Assembly: GCA_034766995.1 (NCBI GenBank)
Contig: CM068313.1
Span: forward strand, 24,459,012-24,523,011
DNA: 64,000 nt
Direction of reading: 5' to 3'
From: Acanthacorydalis orientalis
Taxonomy: Eukaryota > Arthropoda > Insecta > Megaloptera > Corydalidae
The notes below the pieces were generated by a model, which saw only the letters and a list, made by a program, of their open reading frames with translations, had not been told where the DNA came from and did not search any database. A program made the position numbers and the translations under genes. This document shows, one piece after another, positions 51,170-63,934 of this stretch. How positions within the stretch are numbered: position 1 is the stretch's first letter; every line of letters begins with the position of its first letter.

Positions 51170-51212
<43 letters not shown>
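51170..51212. repeat. (TA)n, about 20 units
   Basis: Ends in TATGTATATACACATGTGAGTG. Confidence 0.9.
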
Positions 51213-51217
<5 letters not shown>

Positions 51218-54200
51218 CACATGTGAGTGTGTTTGTATACAAATTATAAAATGTCTGCCAACATTTTTCTTTTATATTTAAAAATATCAACAGCAATGAC
51301 ATATTTTGTAAGGTTTAAGAACGAATTTGAAAATATTTAATTTATACGAACTTTAATATTTATTTTTTTAATTTAGTGATGAATGTAAGTTTTTATTGAT
51401 GGTGATGTAGTTTTTGTTATTAAAAATATCACTCAAATATTACAACCTGCAATGCACTAAATCATTTTTTAAAAGATTGTTTTAAGTTTTATTGATTATT
51501 AATGTTAAATTATGGAATATTGTCCATTTTATTTTAGTTTGTGTCATTTCAAATAATTATTTTCTGCAAGAAGCACATAGTTTCTTAATTCAATGCTTCT
51601 TCAGAATTATGTTTTCTTTCATATTCAAATTTATTCTTTGCTTCCGTATATGAACAATGAAATATTTCTAAGAATAAATTTTATATCGTATTTTAATTAG
51701 ATTCTAGTAATTGTTTTATTATTGTATCAGTTACATCTTTTTGAATACCTTCAGTTAAATATTATTCTGTTATACATGCATTGTATCAACAATTCAAAAA
51801 TAATTAGTATATAGTGTAATAATAATTACATATGGGAAAATAAGTAATTTTCATAATAATGTAGTATTTTATTATTTATGGTTAAGAAAAAATAGTCGGA
51901 ATGTCTATAGAATTTAATGTTTTTTTTCGTAATTGTGTAATTATACGGAAGTGTATTATTATGTATAATAGCAATAATTGAAAGACTAGAGACTTAGTAA
52001 ACAATTGTCGATGAGAATAAAACTGCAATTTTATTGTTTTTGTTTTTAAATTAATCTACATTTGCTGATATTTATTTATTTCGAAAATAAATCATAATAA
52101 CATATCATTAATAGTATATGTAATTGTGCGAAAATGATTCTGCTGATATATAGTTTAGTAGTAGATATAAAATATAAAGAAAAAATGGTTTTTAATTGTT
52201 AAATTTCATTTTCTTTGGATTAGATCTTTTTTAATAGATTTAATAAAAAAATTTTTTGTTTATCATTTATGCATTTCAACTAAAATTTAATTGTCAGAGT
52301 ATTCGTTTTTTGCAGTTCGATTGATTGTTAAAATTATTTCGTTTAATATTCTAGAATGACATACATCATTATCAATAAATTTTATCTTGTTTATTCAAAT
52401 TTTATATTTACTGTTTTTGGTTTTTCTACTTTATTATTATAATAGTTTTTAAATTAAAAAAGAAAAAAGTTATTATTTAAAATACAATTAGGATTACTTA
52501 AACTATGCTGAAAAAGATTCCAAAGTAGTTAAAAAATGTTGGAAAAAGATTTTTGTATCAGTACTTATTTATTTCAGAATAAAGGTAAATTACGTCGAGT
52601 GAGATAATGTATACATATGAAACAGTTTGAAGTATAAGTAATTATTAATTTATTAATTATTTTTTATATTTGATTATCGGTTTCTGTAACATTAATTAAA
52701 AATTATGTTTTTTTTGCAGAAAACCAGTTTTTTAATAGATATGCGCTTCTTTTTTTATAAATTTTTCTAAAGATCATTCAACTTGATTTAAATATTATAT
52801 TACAACCACATGACATGAATATATAATTAGTGTTCGAAGTTCATTGAAAACAATTGAAGCTAATCCTCATATGTCCTAGTAATAATAAAAAAAATGAAAT
52901 CGTATAACTCAATTATTCTAAAATTGAATACTTAAAATATATTTTATTTTTAAATGTGAAGTCTTAGAAATAATAGACATATGACATAGATTTTTATACA
53001 AGCTTATCGTTTCACTATTACTTTCCGCGTTTACACAATTGGATAACCTACAAAACAATTCTTTCTGCCAAACAAAATATCTGTTAATGTTTATTTTTGT
53101 TAAGATAGGTAATGTTTTTTTAAATAGTTACTTAAATTGTATATTGCCGTCGATTCTAAAATTCTGCTTTGTCTAATTTGTTTATATGTAAATTTCGAAC
53201 TGATTTTTCTTTTATATATTTATTATTTTATGTATAAACACGGTATTAGTTTTATTTTTTTGTTATATATCTAATACTACATCAAGAAAATTTGAATTTA
53301 GCATTCTTTTTTTATCGAATTAAATTTGATTATTGAATCAATTTGCACTATTTTTACGTTTTATAGTGGGTTCCCTTTTCGTATAATTATTTTTCAAATA
53401 ATTAAATTAATTTTTATGCAATATAAATATTAAAAAATATTGTCAGTAGTCATCATTTTTTAATATATATTTTTCTGTTAACTATTTTTGAATCGATACT
53501 AGTAAAACTGAAAGTTATTTTGTGTCTTTATCGTTTACAATAAATTTTCTTTTAATAGAGTCTTTAAATTATTTTTCGGTAATACATACGGTGTATCAGT
53601 TATATTTATATATTTTTTTCAGAATCGTGTTTCATTTTTGGTTATTGATTTATATTTAGTAGTTTTTATATTTTACTAACTGATATATTTTTTTATTTTG
53701 CATTTACATTATCGAAAAAGATGTTATGTAATTACGAGAATAAAATAACATACTTTATATATAATTTGCATGTAAAGTATTTAATATTGCACGACAATTT
53801 GTTTTTACGTAGGGTAATTAATGTAATATATGATTACTTAATGTCAGTAATGTGCAACTTAAGAAAGAGGTCACCTTTTCGAATACATTTCCAATCATGC
53901 CACATGAACATTTTTCATACTTAATGTGTGGGTATCAAAAAAAAATAAAATAAATATTCATTCCGTATCCAACTGCTATAATTATTCTATAATTACGCAT
54001 GTATCCCAAGAAATCGAGATGCTTTTAAAAACCGTTACTGAGATTACATAATTTATATCACATTAACTAAGTTAGTAATCACTGTTTGGCTTTTTACGCT
54101 CTCGTTTTTATTTCAAAAATGTATAAGAAGTATTGAAGAAAGAATTAAGTTTTCTCTTGTACGTTTGTATTTGTCTAATTATTTATCTTAATTACATGTC

Positions 54201-54519
54201 CAATTTGGATCTTCCTCTCGTTAAAGGCATTGTAAATGAGGCAAAACATGTATTGTATATTATTTTGTCACAGTGACTTTTCATACATATGTCTTTGTCA
54301 CTGTAAATTACTAGCTAATTATGAAATGAAAATAAATGTTTGTCTTATTGATAAAATGATAATGTGTGTTTTTAAGAAAGAAGTAATAAATATTTTATAT
54401 AATTAATTAATATCGATGTTATAAGACGGCAATGAAATATTAGGTTTCAATATCGTCGCATAAACATATATAATTACAAGTATGAAATTAATTAACACGT
54501 TTGCAAAACGGAGTACATG

Positions 54520-54880
54520 AAATAAATCACATGTTATCTTCAGGAGCATCGCGATCAAAACTTACTACTCGATTACGCATAGAGACGTAATTCATTATAC
54601 CCCAAGAGCGCCGGTCTCAAAAAACGAAGTATGTAGTCACGCATAAATTCTTAAACTGTGCATGTGTAAAACATACATACATGCACAAACTGGTTTCTTC
54701 GATTATTGCCACAATTGAAATCGAAACTTGTTTGGAAGAACCAGCAAATACATCAAACTAAGAATCAACCGAGATACGTGTTTTGGTTAAATACACCTAG
54801 TTAAATACAGAACAACACTGTGTGGTACAAACCAGAATACAGATACTGCAATTGTTAGTTGGAAAATTTCAAATCACATA
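54520..54880. other. Less AT-rich patch in the gene desert
   Basis: Contains AGGAGCATCGCGATC and CCCCAAGAGCGCCGGTCTC, clearly above the local G+C. No long frame and no convincing splice pair. A regulatory element or old transposon fragment are both possible. Confidence 0.2.
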
Positions 54881-55157
54881 CAATTGAAATATTGGTACTT
54901 AATAACAATTGTTATAGTCTAATACGATTGGCGTAATGGATTCGATTACTCGAAGTAGTAGTTACCGGACTCTTACAAACATGTTTAAGTGGTAGTTAAA
55001 AAGTAGCAGTAATTGGTTGCAGGAAAATAATCGTTGACTTATCGCACAAGAACTCACATATTTTATGAAAACATCTTTCCATTTTCGATTCAATGTAATC
55101 TACTGGAAAAAATCCAAAATTATTTCATGCTTTTAGATATAACAGATATTTACCCAT

Positions 55158-55213
55158 GTATATATATATATATATATATATACACATACACACACATATA
55201 TATATATACACAC

Positions 55214-55262
<49 letters not shown>
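55158..55262. repeat. Interrupted (TA)n/(CA)n array
   Basis: TA, CACATACACACACA, TA, CACACACATACATACA, then about 20 TA units. Confidence 0.92.
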
Positions 55263-55265
<3 letters not shown>

Positions 55266-55460
55266 ATAATTAATGTACTTGTATATTGTATTTTTATATT
55301 TTGTAATTACCTTATTTAAACAATAGATTTAACATTGCATTAAAGTATTTTATATACTATTAGAAAGTATATTTTCACCAATTTATTATTTAATTATAAT
55401 AATTCCATTTAATATATAAGCTATGTATTGTTTATATATATATATATATAACTATATATG

Positions 55461-55490
55461 TTCTCATCATATAAATTATAATGATGAGAA
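55461..55490. repeat. Perfect 10-bp hairpin with 10-nt loop
   Basis: TTCTCATCAT and ATGATGAGAA enclose ATAAATTATA. It is the tightest perfect non-microsatellite hairpin noticed in the window. Confidence 0.7.
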
Positions 55491-56131
55491 TAAAATTTAA
55501 GAGATATTTACATCTTTTTGTGAATTCTGAACTATTAAAATGTAACGATTCTATTAATAACGAGTAGATATAAGTAAATTGTAAATTGTTCAAAAAGTTT
55601 TCAATGAAAATAAATCATAAACGTAGTAATACCGCTTTTCATAATTCTCGGACCTACTTCCACTTTTGGAAAGTCATAATAGGAAGCTGCAGTATGATAT
55701 GGTGGAATTGGTAAAGAAATAAAAATATAAATATATACCAAATAATTTTCATTTATGGTATAAATTGTTGGCCAAACCTCAGACATGTTATTAATATATC
55801 AATGTAATGATCAAAAGTTAACAAGAAATGGAGTGGCTATTTCGACTATCAATCCTGAATTTTTAAAAGTATGCAGAGCTAAACTAGAAGCATTTTTCAT
55901 ATTAACAAAAAAATATGAATCAAAACTTTTTTTTGCCTATATCCAATAAAATATTAGGTATCAAAAGGCATCGAATCTTTATGTATTATACACTTTTAAC
56001 CGTGTTTATTTTGAAAAAGGAAGGGATGCTAAATATCATTTATTATTTTAGAGGAAAGTTTATGAGCCACTACATTAATAAAAAACACGAAAAAAAGTTA
56101 AAAAAATCAGATTTCATTATAAAGTTTCTGT

Positions 56132-56132
<1 letters not shown>

Positions 56133-56194
<62 letters not shown>
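56133..56194. repeat. (TA)n, about 31 units
   Basis: Uninterrupted, between GTTG and TTCATATAAAC. Confidence 0.93.
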
Positions 56195-56197
<3 letters not shown>

Positions 56198-56844
56198 TAT
56201 AAACTTTTTAATAGTCATGTGTATATCATTGAAATATATTTAATATCTGAAAGCAAACAGATGATAAAGTCTTATTGGTTTTCATTGTAGAAATAAAAGA
56301 TATTAACGTGCAAGATTGAAGGTTATTGCAGCATATAATGTCTATTAAGTATAAACTTAATCATGCAGATATCTACATAAATAGAACATATAATACATAA
56401 CGTTCGTATCTTCAAAAGAACATGCAAATAAAATGAAACAAATTATATAAATTATATTTTATTGATATTAGTTGTTAACTAAATACAAGTTATGTAAAGA
56501 AAATATAGAAGAGAATCAATCGCTGTTCAATTTGTCCAATAAAAAAGTAATGCTATTTGTGTTCAACGTTTTTAAAAAAATAATCACCTTTGTGCTTATT
56601 TCAATACGTATTTTAAAATTATTATTCAAAAAATGATTGTTTTATTATTTCGGGAAAACAATTTATTAAAAGATGTTATTTGTAGGTAGGTATAGACTAC
56701 TATTGATAATAGCTCTATTAATTTCGTGCTTTATGTCTATGTATTTATTTTTAAAATAGAATTTACCATATAAAATGTTATTTTCTGAAATAATACATTT
56801 AATGGATACATAAAAATAGAATTTATTTAATAAATTTAAATTCT

Positions 56845-56848
<4 letters not shown>

Positions 56849-56908
<60 letters not shown>
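56849..56908. repeat. (TA)n, about 29 units
   Basis: Followed by ATGTGTGTGTATTTATGAGCG. Confidence 0.93.
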
Positions 56909-56910
<2 letters not shown>

Positions 56911-57147
56911 GTGTGTGTATTTATGAGCGTGTGTGTATATAAAAGTATTAAACATAAAAATGAAACATCAGAAATCAACAAATCAGTGGGAAATTCTATT
57001 TCATCGTAGTGGTTTTAATTCATTGTTTTCATTAACGTTAAGTACAATCGATCTGAATGACAAAAAGAATCGATTTTATAAAAACATACTGTTGATAATA
57101 TAGTATTTTGAAACGTTGGTCACGTATAACGTTTTTTTTTATATAAC

Positions 57148-57192
<45 letters not shown>

Positions 57193-57814
57193 CTTTTCAA
57201 TACTTGGAACAATTTATTTTTGTATTTCTGTTATATTCTAATTTTTCTAACGGAAAGATATAATTTTAGAATGACGTATATTGTTTTTATGAATCATAGA
57301 TCATATATTTAAATTATTCCTTTTTGTGAGCCAATATACTAAATTAGTATTTACTAGACACGGAAATTTTATTTTATTAAATGTTAAATTTGTTAGACTG
57401 ATAATTGTCAACAATAATATTATTATTTTGCTTATATTGATGAGATACATTGTACCTATGATTAACACATGTATTTTAGGAGTAAATACTATTTAATAGT
57501 AATATTTTGTGTTATCTTGGTGATTTTTTTGAATCGCTGGTGTTTCTATTTATTCCCCACTAACTATATTCGACATGCGTGTAGATTGTAGATAATGCAA
57601 ATGATTCAAAAGGACGAAAGCTATCAATACAATGCATTAAGAGATAACAGGATAAAAACATACTATTGTAATGTTAGTCAAGTTGTTGTTAACTAGATAG
57701 AAAGAAAAAGAAATATTAACTTAAAATTTAATACCTTCATTAGTTTAAGTTATAAAATTTTCATCATAGAAGTGAAATGTATTATTTACAGTCTATTTAT
57801 GTATTATAACTTGA

Positions 57815-57820
<6 letters not shown>

Positions 57821-57852
<32 letters not shown>

Positions 57853-57861
57853 GTATATATA

Positions 57862-57897
<36 letters not shown>

Positions 57898-57918
57898 TGT
57901 ATGTATATGTATATGTAT
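57821..57918. repeat. (TA)n followed by (GTAT)n array
   Basis: Two TA runs, then about nine GTAT units (57870-57904) and two TATATG steps. This is the longest tetranucleotide run in the window. Confidence 0.92.
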
Positions 57919-59632
57919 ATCATGATTAAAATAATTATTTTGTAACTTTTAATCCCAAAACAGATATCAACAGTTTAAGATATTTTATAAGAAAATTGTT
58001 TTAATAAATATACAACGCAATATGGGAGTAACTATTTTGGTATAATATATGAATGAAAATAAATGACAGCATTACCTTAATTATACAGTTTCAACTACAA
58101 TATCGATTGAATGACACTATTATCAAAGAAAACGTATAATAATCAATTTTAAAGATAAGCTTGATAAGAGAAAGAGGATATAAATGTTAATTTAATTCTC
58201 AAAACAGCGTTTAACTTACATTAGGTTTTGTTTAGTAAGAATTAAATGTAATAAAGTTAAGAGAAAATCTCTGTTTGTATAATAAAACCAATATTTATGA
58301 CTGAATGGCTTGTTTACTGGCAATGTTGAAAAATATTAACCTACACAACTTTCTTATGGCCAGTTAACAGAAACAAAGTTACAAAATATTTAACACGAGC
58401 TGTTTAAATGATTTGAATTTCTTCACTTAACTTTTATTGATTTTTATTATATTTTAAATGTGTTCTTTTATGAAGTAATCATATACACAAATGTATAATA
58501 CCTTTTTTATTCTCACCATAAGAACGTTAATATTCGTAGTAAATTGTTTTAAATGTATCAGATTATCATTATCATAAAATATTGAGTATTTTGTTTTTCT
58601 ACCTACCTACATGCATACATACACGCATATAAACACTGTATACATTCATTGTTAATTTTTTACGAAATGAATGTTTTTAAATAAATTTTAAAAGATTATA
58701 ATGAAACAATACTTTTTAAATATTACAAATTAAAAAATTCCTTATTTTATTTAAATATATATAAAAAAATATTATAGAATACTATTGTAAACAAAGTAGT
58801 ATTTTTATATTTATTAAAAGAGTAAAATATATGCCAATATTAAAGCATAATTAGGTTTTGATATTCTAAAAAAATAATTATGTTTCATAGAAGTCGTATA
58901 GTTTTAAAATCTATTGAAAAATATCTATCTCAAATAAAAATTACAATAAACAATTATTAATGAGGCGTATAATATGTATGCATGCATTTTTGTATTTTGC
59001 ACTAATTGAAAAAGTCTTGCTTAACGATGTTTAATATAATTAAAATTAGCGACACACATTTGTGTTCTTTGTATTTATTGTAAGATTACATAATTATAAT
59101 ATATATAATGTGTATGTTTTTAGTTTTACCAAAAAAATGAATTATTTTTGTACACTGAATAAAGTGTAATGGTGTACATGTTGTATAAATTACTTGTTAT
59201 TTATGTTTACTTTCTGTAATTATAATTAATGCTTTCTCGTAAATATTATGTTTTTCAGCGTTTAACTTTTTTATGTTAGAAATATGTTTTCATTCTTTTT
59301 TTTAATTTATAAAGACGGTTTAATTACGATATTATTCACGAAATTCATTAATATTTGAGTGATTTTTTATAGATCTTAAGTTATTATTCGCATTTGTGTT
59401 ATACTGTTTTTAATATTATTTGTAAACACATGTTTCTTTCAGATTTTTTTTTATCGTGTCTTATTTCAATTAATTTGGTTTTATTTTGATACCGGTAATT
59501 TCGGTTCTAACTAATTACGTTTTGGTATTTTAAAAATGTAATATACAAAAGTAAATTTATTTTAAAATGCTTGAAAATCTAGATTAGCCTTAAATTTGTT
59601 TAGAGATGCATGTAAGAAAGGTTCATCATTCT

Positions 59633-59636
<4 letters not shown>

Positions 59637-59690
<54 letters not shown>
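59637..59690. repeat. (TA)n, about 26 units
   Basis: Uninterrupted run. Confidence 0.92.
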
Positions 59691-59692
<2 letters not shown>

Positions 59693-60482
59693 TGTGTATG
59701 ATTCCTTAAAATTATATTTCATTGCTTTAAAGAGATGAAAAAGTGTGAATACGATGACATTCTTAAATATCAATAGGTTTAATGATGCAGGGAAAACTTG
59801 TCAATTTTCTCTAAGCAAAATGACTTAAAAGTACTTATTAATAAACGAGATTAGTGAGATGAATTATAAAATAAATCTTTTATAATGAAGATCTAGAAAG
59901 TGATCCATGAATAATTGAAATAACAATATCAGAAAAGATGGTCACCCAGAAATAGATGGTCAGAGAATGAAAATGATGGCGAGATATGTTAAATAATAGA
60001 TTAAAATTTAATTTATCCATAATTTTATATTTTACAGTAAGTAGGTATGCTAGTGGTGATTCTATTTTTTTAAAAAAATTATTAATTTTCTAGTAATAAT
60101 ATTAGTCATTTAAAAATTCGGTTAGTGAAATTGTTTTTTTTTGTGCGAAGCTCTGAATAAAATGTATAATTCAATGTATGACACGTTACTAGAATTAACA
60201 AATATGCAGACAAAGTTGCTAGCACAATAAATTAACTTGCATAAATAATAAACATATTGAAAAATATTTTCAACTTAGTGAATGCGCATGTCTAGAAATT
60301 AAATACGAGTTAAGTGTATGGTTCAATATAATTTTTAGAACAAGATATAGTTAGTTTTTTCGTGAGAAAATATATATTGGGAATATTTAAAAAACGTAAG
60401 TAGCGTGTGTTGAACAGATTATTGCAGTTTAACATGAAATATTTAAACGATAATTATTTTCTTCTCAAGCAAACAATGTATG

Positions 60483-60487
<5 letters not shown>

Positions 60488-60524
<37 letters not shown>

Positions 60525-60556
60525 CACACACACACACACATATGTGTGTATATATG
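60488..60556. repeat. (TA)n-(CA)n-(TG)n partly palindromic tract
   Basis: TA run, CATACACACACACACACACA, then TATGTGTGTATATATG. The CA and TG arms around CATATG can pair. Confidence 0.9.
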
Positions 60557-61083
60557 TTTGTGTGATGAACAAAATATCAAATAAAAAGAACGCCAGTAAG
60601 AAAAACATCAACATATATTTTAATTACGAATACATTTATTAATATTCAGTATATTATTCAAAAATATATTATATTTTTATATGAATGATTTTATATTTAT
60701 ATATGTACAATCAATTATCTTAAGAATTAAAAATATTACAATATTTAGATTCATTGGAAAAGTAAGACTATTTTTTGTTATGTTTGTACAATTTGAAGCT
60801 GTAGATGAAATCTCAGCATGTTAAGATGCTGATCAGTGTGTCACATGTTCGAAAATAATCTTGCGTAATTTTTTTATAAATATTGAAATTATTTATAAAT
60901 TTCTATTATTATAGTATTATTAGAAATAAAAAAAAATATTTAAGCACGATGTAGTGTTCAAGAATAGAAGTAATGTAAGACATAAGATTATTTCTCTTTT
61001 CATCTAGGTGTCATTGTCAATAATATTTCACAATAAAACTTTCTGTGACTCAGAAAGGACATTGTATATTTGTATGGACATTG

Positions 61084-61084
<1 letters not shown>

Positions 61085-61152
<68 letters not shown>
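61085..61152. repeat. (TA)n, about 33 units
   Basis: Uninterrupted, one of the longest pure TA runs in the window. Confidence 0.93.
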
Positions 61153-61154
<2 letters not shown>

Positions 61155-61764
61155 GAGTAGTAGAATATTTTTAAACGTGAACATTTCATTTAAAAGCAAA
61201 TGTATTTTTAAGCGTTGGTGTGTGTAGATACCGACGAAGAATAGCTTCTTGCAATGTTCATGTAGTCACACGCGAATTCTTATTTATTTTATTGTCTGTG
61301 GTTCGCATCTCGTTTGTCCGTATATGTATAAACTTGAGATGTTTATCATAACTTTGTGTACATTGGTGTTCTATTATTTGTAGGTATACTTAGGTTTCCA
61401 CGAGCAAATTTATAATAGTACTTTTTTCTTATACTTAAATGTGGTATGTAGTAGTAATTAAATTTGGTAAAGTTGATCTTTTGTTTTCTCTATTTACCCA
61501 TATAACTATGTCTATGTGTGTGTGTCTGTGACTGTGTAGGCACATATGTGCAATTTAAAACGCGTGTCGATAAAAACATAAAAATAAAGATAACTATGTA
61601 TTTTACATCTTTGAAATATGTGCTTTCGATATTTTTGAATTAATTTACAAAATTGAAATAATAGATCGATCACTTACATGGCATTAGTATTTACATAAAA
61701 GGCAATATCAACAACAACAATAAAAAACATGTTATGAGTAATGTATTGCGGTATAGTGTTAAGG

Positions 61765-61775
61765 TATCGCCACCT
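61765..61775 (-). promoter_or_regulatory. CTCF-like motif AGGTGGCGATA
   Basis: The minus strand reads AGGTGGCGATA, one base off the insect CTCF core AGGTGGCGCTA. A single short match in AT-rich DNA is suggestive only. Confidence 0.25.
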
Positions 61776-61847
61776 GGAACGAATTTTCATAATAAATTTA
61801 TAATGATTCACGATAATGCCTAATAAGAAGGGCGGATCTTTCATACG

Positions 61848-61992
61848 GTAGGTGGTCAATTTTGATCTATGATTAATTTATATCACTTCGGAATCATTAA
61901 AATATCACTCCCACTTGGAGGAACAATAGATAACGAGTACAACTGTTCTTTGTTCAAAACATGTTTGATACGTATCAAATTGTACCACCTAC
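61848..61992. mobile_element. Possible 145-bp MITE with about 19-bp inverted ends
   Basis: Left end GTAGGTGGTCAATTTTGAT and reverse-complemented right end GTAGGTGGTACAATTTGAT agree at nearly all positions. The right arm continues into a palindrome GATACGTATC. No clear target duplication was seen, so an accidental inverted repeat is not excluded. Confidence 0.45.
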
Positions 61993-62408
61993 TTTGTATA
62001 CTTGTCGTCACGATTATTGCCTTTGGTACAATAGTAAAAACGTTATACTTTCAGTGATAACATTTTGTTTAAATTACCTCTACGTATTTATATCAGTGTT
62101 ATGCATGCATATTTACTTTTTTAATGAAAGTTTTTGTAGTTGTTTATATATTATACAACGTTTTCTAATCCGTGGTATATAAAATGTAGTGTATGCTTCT
62201 TTAACTGTAGCAGATTATATATTTTCTTCTGTACGGAGGTACAACAGGAAGTGTCTGAAACTTGCAAAGTAGAAGACGTAACGAATGCTGAAACATTATT
62301 CTCATTTTCTGTATTAACTTTCGGTTTAGATGTCCAAATATATTAAAGATATCTGATATTTCTGTGTGTATTTATTTTAGATATAAATTCATTGAAAATT
62401 TATTAATA

Positions 62409-62956
62409 TTAGGTTGGTAGAAAAATAATTACGTTGTAAGATCTTCAAAGTCATATACATTTTTTTCAGTTAGCTGTTTTAAGTGGTTCAGAACTGTTGG
62501 ATAACTAACGCCTAACTTTTGTGCAAGCTCTCGAATTGTTGTTCGTGGTTCTGATTCAACTAACACCATCCTTTGATCGTTATGAATTGAAGAACGACAC
62601 TCGTGACTTTCTTCATCTTTAAGGCTCTCGTCCCTAGCACGAAATTTTTGGAATCACACATTTTAATAATACTCACACCAAAAGCAACGTTTAGTTTACG
62701 AGCAGTTTTTGCTGCTTTACCACCCGTTTTGAACTCACATAAAATGCTCTTATTTGCTTATTTTTAATCGTTAACTCAGTAACCCAATTTGAAGTACAAT
62801 TAATAATAAAACCAAAATCGATATTACCAAAATATAGACCGAAAATGTATTTTAAAATAATATTAACATGAACACGATGAAATAACATTTTCAGTGAAAA
62901 AAAATAAGGTTAGAATTCAGAAAACAAAAACAGCAATTATTTTTTTACCAACAGAA
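62409..62956 (-). mobile_element. Second internally deleted mariner, same family as 2775-3334
   Basis: Left terminus TTAGGTTGGTAGAAAAATAA; right terminus, reverse-complemented, TTCTGTTGGTAAAAAAATAA. TA flanks both ends (62407-62408 and 62957-62958), a proper mariner target duplication. It has the same order of transposase N-terminal remnants and the same jump from the second helix-turn-helix to the 3' end as the copy at 2775, with many substitutions between them. Confidence 0.9.
62425..62745 (-). pseudogene. Mariner transposase fragment, N-terminal HTH region only
   Basis: On the minus strand readable pieces include EFKTGGKAAKTARKLNVAFGV, then after frame breaks MVLVESEPRTTIRELAQKL and GVSYPTVLNHLKQLTEKN. 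The WF.KF motif is destroyed and the catalytic domain absent. More decayed than the copy at 2790-3120 in the linker. Confidence 0.83.
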
Positions 62957-62958
62957 TA

Positions 62959-63500
62959 CAATGTTTATATAAATTAAAGTCAGTGTTTTTAAAATTAATA
63001 ACAACATTGATTGTTTAACAGTACATATTATTTGTAATTAGTATTTATATGGTATACTAAATGAAACAGAGTTTGTCTAGAGATAAACTTGTAGAATGGG
63101 AAAAATACATCCAGTATTATGTGGACAGTAAATTATAAACAAATTAATTACGAATTTAAATATTTGTCATATTGTTATACATTTTACTATTTGAGCTTAC
63201 TTGCAATGCTTTTACTTGAATATCAATTAATTTTAGTAATTAATATTTAAAAATTATTGTTTCGGCAAAATTCTTAATATTACTAAATTGATGAATACTA
63301 TAACTAAATTTAAAATGAATATGTGTTAATATAAATAATGTATTTTTTATTTCTGCATATCTTTCCGTGATTGCTTTTGTATTAAATAGGATTCATAAAC
63401 ATGTAGTATTTGTGATTAAATCATTACAGATATGTACCGAACATATTCTTTGATTTACGGTGCAATTTCGTAAGAGTTTGAAAGCGAATATAACATAGAA
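62959..63500. other. AT-rich DNA, nothing seen
   Basis: No frame, repeat or motif of note between the mariner copy and the GC-rich island at the right end. Confidence 0.5.
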
Positions 63501-63934
63501 CTCATACTCTGTACGTAAGTTGCTTGATACGAACTGATTTACTGCTGATAATACCTGACCAGAGAATGCAATATATCACGGTGGCCGTTGTCGGCGCAAG
63601 CGGTCTCGTTCACGGCACACGTCTGTATGTGTCGAGAACCCTCCTTACCTTCTCACTCATTCGCCGTACTCTCTTTCCGGACTTCTTGCAATTAACCGCG
63701 AAACATAACGGTCCATCTACATCTCATGATGAACTTGAATCATTCATGCCATTAGTCATTATTTGTGATATCGTTGCAAATGCTCTGCTCTCAGAGATTC
63801 GTGACTTGATCCGCCGATGTGTTTACAGGTTTCCGGAATTGTACCGTGTTAAATTTACTGTTGTTGTATAGTCTTTTTGAAGTAGAGTTTTCAACAACGG
63901 GTTAATTAGTCTTCGGACTAAGAGCGAGCGCTTT
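63500..63934 (+). other. GC-richer island with strong splice donor, possible exon or alternative promoter
   Basis: From about 63,540 to 63,860 the sequence is close to balanced in base composition (GGTGGCCGTTGTCGGCGCAA), in sharp contrast to the flanks. It ends GAGCGCTTT|GTAAGTG, a full-consensus donor at 63935. An open frame 63524-63871 crosses most of it, but the translation has no domain I recognise and ends before the donor, so a 5' UTR exon is more likely than a coding one. It could be an alternative first exon of the gene suggested at 40,490-40,973. Confidence 0.4.

Larger units (their letters stand above)
40974..61764. other. Gene desert or very long 5' intron rich in TA arrays
   Basis: Over 20 kb with no recognisable coding exon on either strand. 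It is AT-rich and punctuated by about twenty (TA)n arrays. Three less AT-rich patches stand out: about 45,200-45,436 (ending ATTATCAG|GTAACA), about 46,380-46,660 and about 54,520-54,880. If the islands at 40,490-40,973 and 63,500-63,934 belong to one gene, this is its first intron and these patches may be enhancers or extra exons. Confidence 0.4.

Noticed and set aside
59930..60000. Less AT-rich patch GATGGTCACCCAGAAATAGA as a possible exon or retroelement scrap
   Set aside because: Stops in all frames within about 25 codons, no splice pair and no recognisable protein.
61674..62346. Several overlapping 60-70-residue frames on both strands
   Set aside because: None has a domain or splice context. 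The small inverted-repeat unit inside the stretch explains its slightly different composition.
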